Shown piece after piece: positions 1 through 5,945 of a DNA stretch of 7,673 bases. The stretch comes from Bacteroidota bacterium (GTDB lineage: Bacteria > Bacteroidota > Rhodothermia > Rhodothermales > JAAAOL01), in assembly GCA_009908885.1 (NCBI GenBank), contig JAAAOL010000281.1:1-7673 (forward strand). Direction: 5' to 3'. Within the stretch, counting starts at the first letter, position 1, and every line of letters starts with the position of its first letter. The notes under the pieces are model-generated. The model had not been told where the DNA came from, did no database searches, and was given only the letters and a program-made list of their open reading frames with translations. The translations under genes and the position numbers were made by a program.

Positions 1-1
1 C

Positions 2-457
2 CCGCCGCGCCCGTCCGACGAGCCGATCCTCACGCGCTACCACTGGGGCGAGATCGTGGGCTACGGCGTCGTCATCGCGGGCACCATCCTGGGAGCGTTT
101 GCCCTGGCGTTCACGTGGCTGGAGATGGGCCCGGAGCAGGCCGTCACGGTGTCGTTCCTGACGCTGTCCGTCGCGCGGCTCTTCCACGTCTTCAACATGC
201 GCAATCCCGACAGCGGCCTCCTCCGCAACGAGATCACGCGCAATCCCTTCGTGTGGGGCGCGCTGGTCCTCTGCATCGCGCTGCTGAGCCTGGCCGTCTA
301 CGTGACGCCGCTGGCCCGCGTGCTGGAGGTCACCCCGCCGGGCGTCGACGGCTGGCTGCTGGTCTTCGGGGCCAGCCTCGTTCCGGTCCTCGTCGGGCAG
401 GTCTATTTGAAGCTGCGTTCTCGCTGGAAGGACGCGCAGCAGCCCGAGACCCCCTAA
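2..457 (+). CDS. P-type cation-transporting ATPase, C-terminal part (5'-truncated by window edge)
   Basis: The frame is open from base 2 and ends at TAA 455-457, giving the last 151 residues of a protein that starts outside the window. Four hydrophobic segments follow one another: GYGVVIAGTILGAFALAF, AVTVSFLTLSVARLFHVFNM, FVWGALVLCIALLSLAVYV and WLLVFGASLVPVLVGQVYL. The entry sequence PPRPSDEPILTR and the SFLTLSVARLFHVFNMR stretch match the Cation_ATPase_C domain (helices M7-M10) of P2-type Ca2+/cation pumps. The complete enzyme would use ATP and a phospho-aspartate to move a cation across the inner membrane; the phosphorylation site and the ion-binding helices M4-M6 lie upstream, so the ion cannot be named. 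The GTG at 56 is internal, because homology-like sequence continues upstream of it. The gene converges on the TonB receptor with 64 bases between the stops and no convincing terminator. Confidence 0.85.
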   Translation, partial: PPRPSDEPILTRYHWGEIVGYGVVIAGTILGAFALAFTWLEMGPEQAVTVSFLTLSVARLFHVFNMRNPDSGLLRNEITRNPFVWGALVLCIALLSLAVYVTPLARVLEVTPPGVDGWLLVFGASLVPVLVGQVYLKLRSRWKDAQQPETP

Positions 458-521
458 GAAGACATCATGCTCAACAGAGCCCGTTTTCGACGCTCGTGCG
501 ACGCCGAGTTCATAACACCCT

Positions 522-2432
522 CTAGCGCGCCAGCCGCACGCCGATGAGCCACCACCGGCCCGGCATCGGCGCGCCGAAGACCTCGGTGTAGTCGGTATCG
601 AAGAGGTTGCGCACTTCGGCGGTGAGGGCGAGGCGCTGCCGCCCGAGCGTCAGGGTGTAGCCCGTACGCACGTCGACGACGCTGTAGCTGGCGCCCGTGA
701 GGCGGTCTTTCCAGAGGGCCTGGAGGCCGAGCAGCACCGGCCCGCGCGTGACGGCAGCGCTAGCCTGGACGAGGTGGCGCGCGTTGGTGAGGGCGTACTT
801 GTACTGCACGCCGTCCGCCACCGCGCCCAGGTCGGCGTCGAGCCAGGCGTAGCTGAGGGCGAGGCGCAGGCGCTGCCGCCCGAGGTGCGGCGTCCCTTCG
901 GCGTCCAGTTCGAGGCCGGTCGTCGCTACGTCCAGGATGTTGCGGGCCAGCCACACCGTGTCCGCCGGAGCCAGCTTGGCGTAGTCGATGAGGTCGGTCG
1001 TGGTACGGTGGAAGGCCGTCGCGTGCAGGGCGAGCGCCGGGTGCGGAACCACGTCGAGCCCGGCTTCGGCGGTCCAGGCGCGCTCGGCGCGGAGGTCGGG
1101 GTTGCCGAGGCTGCGGCCACGCGGGCGCTCCAGCGTGGTGTTGAAGTAGCGCTCGATGTAGTTGGGCGCGCGCACCGCCCGGGCGAGGCCGCCGCGCAGC
1201 GTCCATCCGGAGCGCGTGTAGGCGGCATAGAGTTGGGGTGTCACCTCCAGGCCATAGCCGGGATCGGCGTCGGCGCGGAGGCTCCCGTTGACGGTGAGGC
1301 GCGGCGCGGCCTGCCAGCGCGCGAGGGCGAAGGCGGCGCCTGCGACGTCGCGGTGCAGCCCCAGGTTGTTGCTATCGATGCCGCGCACCGAGGCGGCCAG
1401 GCCCGTCGTCAGGCGCAACGCGGTAGTGGGCGTCCAGCGGCGCAGCGCGTGGGCCGAGAGCAGGCGGCTCGTGTGGTGGTTGGCGGGCGTCTGCGGGTTG
1501 TAGACGTACTCGTCCTGATGCTGGCGCGCCGCCACCTGCACGTCCCAGCGGGCCGGACGCAGCCGCACCTGCGCCCACAGCGTCGAGGTCGCCTCGCGGG
1601 CCGTGTCGCTGGGGAAGTCGGTGTAGAAGCGATACGCGCTGAAGTCGCGGTCGTCGACTCCGGCGCGGGCGTAGAGCGTCGCGCCCGAAGCGAATGTGTG
1701 GGCCACGGCAGCCGTGTGCGCCTGCCGCGTGAAGTCGGTCCGCACCGGGCCGTCCGGGCCGCGCACGACGGCGTCGTCGTCGTTCCGGATCGCTTCGCCG
1801 TCGCTGCCCTGCCACGTCGTCGCGCCGCTGACGAGGGTGGAGCTCGTGACGTGGCGGACTGCGGCGTCCGCGTCGTAGAGGGCGTACTGGCCGCCGCGCA
1901 GGTGCACGGTGGCATCGGTGCCCGTGCGCCGCGTCGCGCGCTGGTAGAGGCCCGTGTAGGTGAAGAGCTGGATGACGCCGCCCAGGGCGTCGGGGCCGTA
2001 GAGCGCCGCCGCCGGGCCGCGCAGCACCTCGATGCGGGCGATCTCAGAGAGCGGAACGGGCAGGTCGGCCAGGAAGTGGCCCGTCATCGGATCGTTGACG
2101 CGGGCGCCGTCCAGCAGCACGAGGACGCCATTGAACGTCGAGCCGCGCATCGTCAGGTCGCTCTGCACGCCGAAGCCACCGCGGCTCTGCGCCTCCACGC
2201 CGCCCACGGTGCGCAGCAGTTCGTCGAACGAGGTGACCGGCAGCGCGGCGATCTCCTGCGCCGTCCACACCGTCAGGCGCCGCCCCGTCGTGCGCGCGTC
2301 GTCGGCACAGCGCGAGGCGGTCACCACGATGCTGTCGGGCAGGACGCCTTCCATCGTGGGCTGTTGCGCGGGGGCGGGCGCCGCGAGGGCGAGGCCGAGG
2401 AGTAGAAAAAAGGCGAGAAGAGCGAAACGCAT
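522..2432 (-). CDS. TonB-dependent outer-membrane receptor (BtuB/FepA-type)
   Basis: The protein is 636 aa if started at ATG 2430-2432. That start places a clear signal peptide first (MRFALLAFFLLLGLALAA, probable cleavage APA|QQ near residue 22); a longer frame from TTG at 2477 would only add a charged leader. A TonB-box-like DSIVVTA lies at residues 33-39. The plug domain covers about 45-158 and shows the usual blocks: SFDELLRTVGGV, TMRGSTFNGVLVLLDGARVND, IEVLRGPAAALYGPDALGGVI. The rest is a beta-barrel with alternating strands, ending NLFDTDYTE...PGRWWLIGVRLAR. Such receptors import scarce ligands (siderophores, cobalamin, sugars) into the periplasm using TonB-ExbBD energy; the ligand cannot be told from this sequence, and no ABC transporter or TonB gene lies nearby. 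Length is normal for the BtuB-like class. The final residue is Arg rather than the common terminal aromatic. No Shine-Dalgarno precedes the ATG. Confidence 0.93.
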   Translation of the reverse strand: MRFALLAFFLLLGLALAAPAPAQQPTMEGVLPDSIVVTASRCADDARTTGRRLTVWTAQEIAALPVTSFDELLRTVGGVEAQSRGGFGVQSDLTMRGSTFNGVLVLLDGARVNDPMTGHFLADLPVPLSEIARIEVLRGPAAALYGPDALGGVIQLFTYTGLYQRATRRTGTDATVHLRGGQYALYDADAAVRHVTSSTLVSGATTWQGSDGEAIRNDDDAVVRGPDGPVRTDFTRQAHTAAVAHTFASGATLYARAGVDDRDFSAYRFYTDFPSDTAREATSTLWAQVRLRPARWDVQVAARQHQDEYVYNPQTPANHHTSRLLSAHALRRWTPTTALRLTTGLAASVRGIDSNNLGLHRDVAGAAFALARWQAAPRLTVNGSLRADADPGYGLEVTPQLYAAYTRSGWTLRGGLARAVRAPNYIERYFNTTLERPRGRSLGNPDLRAERAWTAEAGLDVVPHPALALHATAFHRTTTDLIDYAKLAPADTVWLARNILDVATTGLELDAEGTPHLGRQRLRLALSYAWLDADLGAVADGVQYKYALTNARHLVQASAAVTRGPVLLGLQALWKDRLTGASYSVVDVRTGYTLTLGRQRLALTAEVRNLFDTDYTEVFGAPMPGRWWLIGVRLAR

Positions 2433-2543
2433 CGCACCGAAAACACGCTGAGACGGACAAGGTATGCGTCGGCCCAAGCTACAGGCTGCATCGGTGTGAT
2501 ACTTGAAACGCTCGTCAATTCAGTGTAGGACGCTGCCTCGCAT
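2433..2543 (-). promoter_or_regulatory. Leader/promoter interval of the TonB receptor
   Basis: The terminator at 2544-2582 closes the upstream gene, so the receptor's promoter must lie in these 111 bases or be fed by read-through. On the minus strand there is a TTGACG, but no good -10 follows at 16-18 bases. A TAGCTTGG box resembles the Bacteroidota -7 motif TAnnTTTG, but no TTG sits 19-21 bases upstream of it. I see no cobalamin-riboswitch core or other recognisable leader RNA. The function is inferred from position only. Confidence 0.3.
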
Positions 2544-2582
2544 AAAAAACGCGCCCCACGACCAGGCCGTCATGGGGCGCGT
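2544..2582 (-). terminator. Intrinsic terminator after the DUF4019 gene
   Basis: ACGCGCCCCA (2549-2558) and TGGGGCGCGT (2573-2582) are perfect 10-base inverted arms around a 14-base loop. On the minus strand the GC-rich stem is followed directly by a run of T (A run at 2544-2549). It begins 28 bases after the stop codon of the leftward DUF4019 gene at 2611. Stem, T-tract and position all agree with a Rho-independent terminator for minus-strand transcripts. Confidence 0.88.
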
Positions 2583-2610
2583 CTCCGGAGTAGTATTGGG
2601 GATTGTCGTC

Positions 2611-3123
2611 TTACTGGCCGCCTCCGCCTTGCTGCTGGGGGGCGCCTTGCTGGGCCTGGGCCGGGCGCACGAAGTACCCTGCGACTTTCCACGCGTCATT
2701 TTCGCGCATCATCAGGACGACCTCTTGCGCCTGGGTTTTGGCGAAGTCCGACACGTACTGCACCACGACGTACTCGCCCTCGGGGGCGTTCGGCAGCTGG
2801 GTCGTGTAGCGTGCGCCCTGGAGGGTGCGCTCATTCAGCGCGCCCGCCTGCGACTCGACGCCCAGGAGGCCCTGCGCCCACCGCTCGGACGTGACCTGCT
2901 CTTGCAGCATCTCGGAGGCTTCTTCGTAGCTCTTGGTGTATTCGCTCTCATCGACGTAGACGAGCCAGTCCTCGGCGGCTTGCTTGGCGGCCTCGGCCTT
3001 CTCGGATTGTTCAGCAGTCGGAGCGTCCGGCGTCGGCGTCTGCTGTTGCGCCTGCGCGGGCAGAACGAGGAGCGCCAGGAGCAGGAGGAGGCCAGCGCCG
3101 CGCATGATGGTCGTAGAAGTCAT
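2611..3123 (-). CDS. Secreted DUF4019-type protein
   Basis: The protein is 170 aa from ATG 3121-3123; an alternative ATG at 3103-3105 would still leave a usable signal peptide. Residues 8-25 are a strong hydrophobic core ending VLPAQA|QQQ, a standard signal-peptidase site, so the protein is predicted to be periplasmic or outside the cell. Residues 45-155 carry the DUF4019 pattern: a helix with AAKQAAEDWLVYVDESEYTKSYEEAS, then SERWAQGL, LNERTLQGARYTTQLPNAPEGEYVVVQYVSDFA as consecutive elements, then EVVLMMRENDAWKVAGYFVRP. The family is common in proteobacterial and bacteroidotal secretomes and has no established biochemical role. Both ends of the mature chain are Gln-rich, and the last 16 residues (AQAQQGAPQQQGGGGQ) look disordered. 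It lies 142 bases downstream of the flavoprotein stop and ends with its own terminator, so it may be a separate unit or an operon tail. Confidence 0.85.
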   Translation of the reverse strand: MTSTTIMRGAGLLLLLALLVLPAQAQQQTPTPDAPTAEQSEKAEAAKQAAEDWLVYVDESEYTKSYEEASEMLQEQVTSERWAQGLLGVESQAGALNERTLQGARYTTQLPNAPEGEYVVVQYVSDFAKTQAQEVVLMMRENDAWKVAGYFVRPAQAQQGAPQQQGGGGQ

Positions 3124-3265
3124 GAGGTGGGTTGGTTCGATAGAGAAATCAGCGGAACGCCGCCGAAACCTCAGGCAGAGACCACCACGACGCCGTGCAG
3201 GTACACGGAGCGCCTCCAGCATTGATCCGAGCACGGGCGCTACACGGTTCGGCTGCACGTGCAGG
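3124..3265 (-). other. Intergenic gap between flavoprotein and DUF4019 gene
   Basis: These 142 bases separate the stop of the flavoprotein gene from the start of the DUF4019 gene, both leftward. They contain a perfect 12-base palindrome CTGCACGTGCAG at 3253-3264, immediately beyond the flavoprotein stop, and a weaker CCGTG(6)CACGG inverted repeat at 3193-3208. Neither is followed by a T-tract on the minus strand, so neither is a convincing terminator. No clear promoter is visible for the DUF4019 gene. An N-terminal extension of that frame into this interval would be Arg-rich and would bury the signal peptide, so I treat the interval as non-coding. Confidence 0.4.
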
Positions 3266-4741
3266 CTACACGATGCGGTCCGGGTCGGGCGCGATGACGG
3301 GGCCGCGGTAGCGGAAGACGGTCTGGAGCAGCCTGGTCACCGTGGCCGACTGCTTGCGGGCGTACCACTGGTCGGCGGCGCGGCGGGCGGCGAGGCCGTA
3401 GCTGGGGTACGGGTGGATCGTGTCGGCGAGGTGGCGGAGCGTGACGCCGTTTTTCATCGCCACGGCGTACTCGCTGATGAGCTCGCCCGCACTCGCGCCG
3501 AGCACGTCCGCACCCAGGATCTTGCCGTTCCACGCCTTCGCATACACCTTGATGAGGCCGGTCGTCTGGCCCTCGGTGATGGCCCGGTCCACCTTGGTGT
3601 ACGGGAAGCGGTAGATCTCATACGACGTGCCCGCCTCGTCCAGCTGCTGCCGCGTCGCGCCGACGTGGCCCAGTTCGGGGTCGGTGTAGGTGACCCACGG
3701 CACGTGGTCCGCGTCGATGGTGGAGGGCAGTTTCAGGAGGGCGTTGGTCACCGCCACCTTGGCCATGTGCTCGCTCATGTGGGTGAACTGGTAGCGCCCC
3801 GTGACGTCGCCCACGGCGTAGATGTGGCGCTGACTGGTGCGGCAGCGGTCGCTGACGGTGATGCCGCGCGCGGAATAATCCACGCCCGCCGCGTCCAGGC
3901 CGAGCCCGTCCACGTTGGCGCGGCGGCCCGTGGCCAGCAGCAGGGCGTCCGCCTCGACGGTCTGCGTGGTGCCACCGACCTCCGCTTCGACCGTGATCGT
4001 GCCGTCGTCGGCCTGGCGGATGCGCTGCACGTCCGCGCCGAAGACGTACCGCACGCCCTCGTCCTCCAGCACCTCCCGCAGCATCGTCGTCAGTTCGGCA
4101 TCGTCGCGCGAGAGGATGCGGTCGCCGCGTTCGAGGACGGTGACCGTGGTGCCGAGCCGGGTGAAGGCCTGCGCCATCTCGGTCCCGATCGGGCCCGCGC
4201 CGACGATGGCGAGGCGCTCCGGCTGCGCGGTCAACTCGAAGAGCGTCTCGTTGGTCAGAACATCCACGTCGTCGACGCCGTCGATGGGCGGCACGAAGGC
4301 GCTGGCGCCCGCCGCGATGATGACGTAGCGGCTGCTGATGCGCTCCGTCCCGTCGTCTCCCGCGAGGGCGATGGTGTGCGGGTCGACGAATCGGGCCGCA
4401 CCGAAGCGCACGTCGATGCCCATGTCCTCGTAGATCTCTGGCGCATCGGCGTCCGCGTAGACCTCCTCCCGGATCGCCCGCATCCGCGCCATGAGCGCGC
4501 CGAAGTCGAACGCCGCGGGCTGGTCGACGAGGCCGTAGCGGCTGGCGTGGCGCATCTGGTGGGCCACCTTCGCGCTGTGGAGCAGCGTCTTGCTCGGCAC
4601 GCAGCCGGTCCACGTGCAGTCCCCGCCCAGGCGGTCGCGCTCCACCATCAGCGTCTTGGCTCCGAAGCTGGCACTGATGCCAGAGGCCGTCAGCCCGGCC
4701 GCGCCCCCGCCGATGACGAGCATGTCGTAGTCGTGAGCCAT
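3266..4741 (-). CDS. FAD-dependent pyridine nucleotide-disulfide oxidoreductase, MerA/lipoamide-dehydrogenase-like
   Basis: The protein has 491 aa from ATG 4739-4741. Residues 7-17 carry the FAD dinucleotide fold (MLVIGGGAAGL). GGDCTWTGCVPSK at 39-51 holds the redox-active disulfide Cys42/Cys47. GAGPIG at 181-186 is the NAD(P) fold, and Glu204 at the end of its second strand suggests NADH rather than NADPH. YAVGDVTG at 308-315 is the second FAD motif, and the C-terminal dimerisation domain follows from about 345. This is the full class I family length without the MerA N-terminal metal-binding domain. There is no C-terminal vicinal Cys pair, so mercuric reductase is an unsafe name. At the usual His-Glu dyad (HPTxxE) the chain reads HPYPSYGLAARRAADQW, with Tyr445 and Leu450 in those places, so lipoamide dehydrogenase is also unlikely. 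It probably transfers electrons from NADH to a disulfide, quinone or small acceptor. It follows the membrane-protein gene by 34 bases, likely in one operon. Confidence 0.9.
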   Translation of the reverse strand: MAHDYDMLVIGGGAAGLTASGISASFGAKTLMVERDRLGGDCTWTGCVPSKTLLHSAKVAHQMRHASRYGLVDQPAAFDFGALMARMRAIREEVYADADAPEIYEDMGIDVRFGAARFVDPHTIALAGDDGTERISSRYVIIAAGASAFVPPIDGVDDVDVLTNETLFELTAQPERLAIVGAGPIGTEMAQAFTRLGTTVTVLERGDRILSRDDAELTTMLREVLEDEGVRYVFGADVQRIRQADDGTITVEAEVGGTTQTVEADALLLATGRRANVDGLGLDAAGVDYSARGITVSDRCRTSQRHIYAVGDVTGRYQFTHMSEHMAKVAVTNALLKLPSTIDADHVPWVTYTDPELGHVGATRQQLDEAGTSYEIYRFPYTKVDRAITEGQTTGLIKVYAKAWNGKILGADVLGASAGELISEYAVAMKNGVTLRHLADTIHPYPSYGLAARRAADQWYARKQSATVTRLLQTVFRYRGPVIAPDPDRIV

Positions 4742-4775
4742 GGGAGCGCAGGGCAGGACGATGAACGGGGGCGGG

Positions 4776-5102
4776 TCAAGGCGCAGGATCGGCCAGTTCC
4801 TGGCGGATCTTCTGGATCGTCACATAGACGCCGCCGGCGATCATGGCCCCGACGACGCCATAGACCCAGAGCGGAATATTCTGCCCGGCGATGAGCAGAT
4901 AGAGATAGGCTGAGACGAAGAAGAAGGCCGTCGACAGGGCAGGCACGAGGATGGGCCGCTGTTGCCGCAGGTTGCGGATCAGCCAGGCGAGGCTGACGGT
5001 GAAGAACGGAATGGCCCCGACGTAGATGCTGCCGAAGATGAGCGGGTTGACGCCGTACTGCGCGCCGAGGCCCAGAAACCAGTCGTGAAGCATCTCGAAC
5101 AT
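4776..5102 (-). CDS. Small three-helix membrane protein, unknown function
   Basis: The protein has 108 aa from ATG 5100-5102. Longer frames run to 5294, but they add a hydrophilic Arg-rich leader and would overlap the start of the opposite-strand AhpD relic. Three hydrophobic helices are visible at about residues 20-42 (LIFGSIYVGAIPFFTVSLAWLI in part), 50-72 and 76-97. The Arg-rich loop RNLRQQR at 43-49 and the QKIRQE tail predict, by the positive-inside rule, an outside N-terminus and an inside C-terminus. NP at 19-20 and IP at 31-32 and 76-77 would kink the helices. No cysteine, heme-ligand pair or enzyme motif is present, and I do not recognise a named family. The gene directly precedes the flavoprotein gene on the same strand, suggesting a membrane anchor or partner for it; this is inference from context. 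Confidence 0.8.
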   Translation of the reverse strand: MFEMLHDWFLGLGAQYGVNPLIFGSIYVGAIPFFTVSLAWLIRNLRQQRPILVPALSTAFFFVSAYLYLLIAGQNIPLWVYGVVGAMIAGGVYVTIQKIRQELADPAP

Positions 5103-5256
5103 GATCGTCGGCTCCGCGCAGGGAGCGAAGGGAAGGCTGACGGATGAGTACGCGCGATGGGCAGCAGCGTTACAGCCGAGCGGCCGTCTTGGATCCGCCC
5201 GGTGCGTGGCGTAGGTTGTGCGCTCTGCTATACGAACACATCGAGACTTCTGTCCC
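5103..5256. promoter_or_regulatory. Divergent upstream region of the membrane-protein operon and AhpD relic
   Basis: This interval must hold the leftward promoter for the membrane protein/flavoprotein pair and held the rightward promoter of the relic gene. Close to the leftward start, GCTCC (5111-5115) and GGAGC (5122-5126) form a 5-base inverted repeat in the predicted leader. On the plus strand, TTG at 5189-5191 and TAGGTTGT at 5212-5219 are separated by 20 bases, close to the Bacteroidota promoter form TTG-N19-21-TAnnTTTG with two mismatches. Neither assignment is secure. Confidence 0.3.
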
Positions 5257-5397
5257 ATGGCCTGGATCGACGTCATCCCCGAGGCCGACGCCACCGGCGA
5301 CCTCCGCGCCGCCTACGACGCCATCGCCCGGCAGCGCGGCAAGCTCTCCAACATTTTGAGTGTGGGAGTGTGGGGGCGTGGGAGAGCGGGGGCGTGA
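5257..5397 (+). pseudogene. N-terminal relic of an AhpD/carboxymuconolactone-decarboxylase-family (peroxidase-related) gene
   Basis: ATG 5257-5259 opens a 46-codon frame ending at TGA 5395-5397. The first 35 or so residues (MAWIDVIPEADATGDL at 1-16, then RAAYDAIARQRGKLSNILSV at 17-36) have the typical start of uncharacterised peroxidase-related AhpD-fold proteins, which normally run on to about 180 aa and carry a CxxC or Cys/His proton-relay motif. Here the homology-like sequence stops at NILSV. The remaining codons (GVWGRGRAGA) are simply translation of the G-rich 8-base repeat array, and no CxxC helix appears in any plus-strand frame before the next gene. The catalytic domain is therefore missing and the product should be non-functional if made. 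The break coincides exactly with the repeat block, suggesting that repeat insertion or a repeat-mediated deletion removed the rest. The family call rests on recalled N-terminal pattern, not on a search. Confidence 0.65.
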
Positions 5398-5398
5398 G
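5359..5398 (+). repeat. 8-base G-rich tandem array, G-quadruplex-capable
   Basis: Five contiguous octamers in register: AGTGTGGG, AGTGTGGG, GGCGTGGG, AGAGCGGG, GGCGTGAG. The first two are identical and the others diverge at two to four places. The plus strand contains four G runs of three or more (5364-5366, 5372-5376, 5380-5382, 5388-5392) separated by loops of 5, 3 and 5 bases, which meets the standard G3+N1-7 quadruplex pattern. It abuts the point where the AhpD relic loses its family sequence. Confidence 0.85.
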
Positions 5399-5404
5399 GA
5401 TTCT

Positions 5405-5453
5405 GGGTCACGGACCACGCACCACGGACCACGCATCACGCACCACGCACCAC
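5405..5453. repeat. 7-base tandem array (consensus GCACCAC)
   Basis: Seven contiguous heptamers in perfect register: GGGTCAC, GGACCAC, GCACCAC, GGACCAC, GCATCAC, GCACCAC, GCACCAC. The last six start at 5412, 5419, 5426, 5433, 5440 and 5447. The array ends directly before the A run of the next terminator. Seven is not a multiple of three and no conserved reading frame crosses the array, so it is non-coding. It resembles short tandemly repeated repetitive (STRR-like) heptamer elements known in other bacterial phyla, by form only. Confidence 0.85.
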
Positions 5454-5490
5454 GAAAAAAGCCCCACCCCGGCGGTGCGGAGTGAGGCTT
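5454..5490 (-). terminator. Intrinsic terminator of the NTF2-like gene
   Basis: AAGCCCCACCCC (5459-5470) pairs with GGAGTGAGGCTT (5479-5490) around an 8-base loop. On the minus-strand RNA this is a continuous 12-base-pair stem including two G-U wobbles, followed by a run of U (A run at 5455-5460). On the plus strand the same two positions would be C-A mismatches and no T-tract follows, so the structure is specific to leftward transcripts. It lies 31 bases beyond the NTF2-like stop codon. Confidence 0.85.
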
Positions 5491-5521
5491 CGGCCCCTGA
5501 GGGCGGGCAGAGCGGCGGGTG

Positions 5522-5878
5522 TTAGGCGTGGTAGAACGTCTCCCGCACGATCTGGCCGTCGTCCCATTCCTGGACGGCGACCTGGTGGTACGTCATGTCG
5601 CCCCAGTCCTCGTGGGTGTAGTCGAAGAACCACTCGATCATGGCGACGTCTTCCTTCTCGTTGACAGCGACGCTCTTGACCTCGGCGCCGCGGAACTCGG
5701 TCAGACCATTGACGAACGCCTCTTCGTACGCGCGGCATTCGTCCTTGCCCTCACGGACGTCCTGGTGGTTGTCGCTCATCACGACGTCGTCGGCGTAGAA
5801 CTTCTCGAACGCATCGAGAATCTCGCCCTGCAGGATCATGGCGTTCAGTTCGTCGACATTGGCGCGGATACTGCTCAT
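5522..5878 (-). CDS. NTF2/SnoaL-like fold protein
   Basis: The protein has 118 aa from ATG 5876-5878; extension upstream gives a sequence coded by the AT-rich gap and unlike the rest. The order of elements is typical of SnoaL-like polyketide-cyclase/NTF2 folds: an N-terminal helix (MSSIRANVDELNAMILQGEILDAFEKFYADD in two pieces, residues 1-18 and 19-31), a short VVMSDN strand with Asp36, GKDECRAYEEAFVNG helix at 44-58, then curved-sheet strands FRGAEVKSVAVNEKEDVAMIEWFFDYT, MTYHQVAVQEWDDGQIVRETFYH. The chain is strongly acidic. Members of this fold range from isomerases and cyclases to binding proteins and non-catalytic subunits, so no substrate can be given. It has its own terminator and is divergent from the Rieske oxygenase gene, whose family often pairs with a small subunit of the same fold; a link is possible but unproven. 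Confidence 0.85.
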   Translation of the reverse strand: MSSIRANVDELNAMILQGEILDAFEKFYADDVVMSDNHQDVREGKDECRAYEEAFVNGLTEFRGAEVKSVAVNEKEDVAMIEWFFDYTHEDWGDMTYHQVAVQEWDDGQIVRETFYHA

Positions 5879-5927
5879 GGTGGATCTAGGGGTTGGGTGA
5901 GTATCGTTCGACAGAATGTGTGATGTA

Positions 5928-5945
5928 TAATTGTTTGAACAATTA
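5928..5945. promoter_or_regulatory. 18-base inverted repeat, candidate operator
   Basis: TAATTGTT (5928-5935) and AACAATTA (5938-5945) are perfect 8-base inverted arms around a central TG. The site overlaps the TATAAT-like box at 5926-5931 and lies between two divergent starts, where a dimeric helix-turn-helix repressor could control either gene. The arms are too AT-rich and the centre too short for a terminator. The identity of the regulator is unknown; no regulator gene is in the window. Confidence 0.5.

Noticed and set aside
469..487. GCTC-AACA-GAGC hairpin followed by CCGTTTT between the convergent ATPase and TonB genes
   Set aside because: The stem is only four base pairs and the T run is short and offset, so it is not a convincing terminator.
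774..2405. A 543-codon plus-strand frame opposite the TonB receptor
   Set aside because: It is an antisense shadow with Arg/Ala/Val-rich composition; plug and barrel motifs on the minus strand are unambiguous.
2433..2543. Cobalamin riboswitch upstream of the BtuB-like receptor
   Set aside because: The interval is short and I find no B12-box-like core or the expected set of helices.
3253..3264. Perfect palindrome CTGCACGTGCAG as a terminator of the flavoprotein gene
   Set aside because: There is no proper loop and no T-tract on the minus strand; a 12-base palindrome in GC-rich DNA can occur by chance, so it is only noted within the gap entry.
3266..4741. Naming the flavoprotein merA or lpdA
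   Set aside because: It lacks the MerA metal-binding domain and C-terminal Cys pair, and lacks the His-Glu dyad required of lipoamide dehydrogenase.
2984..4894. A 636-codon open frame on the plus strand opposite the flavoprotein and membrane-protein genes
   Set aside because: Its translation is Arg/Ala/Gly/Val-rich with no domain pattern, while the minus strand encodes full flavoprotein motifs. Such antisense frames are typical of GC-rich coding DNA.
4746..5127. Shared GCGCAGGG and GGGAGCG words upstream of both the flavoprotein and membrane-protein starts
   Set aside because: The words are short and GC-rich, occur in different order at the two starts, and are likely chance.
5405..5453. CRISPR array reading of the heptamer block
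   Set aside because: Units are seven bases in direct contact with no spacers, and no cas gene is nearby.
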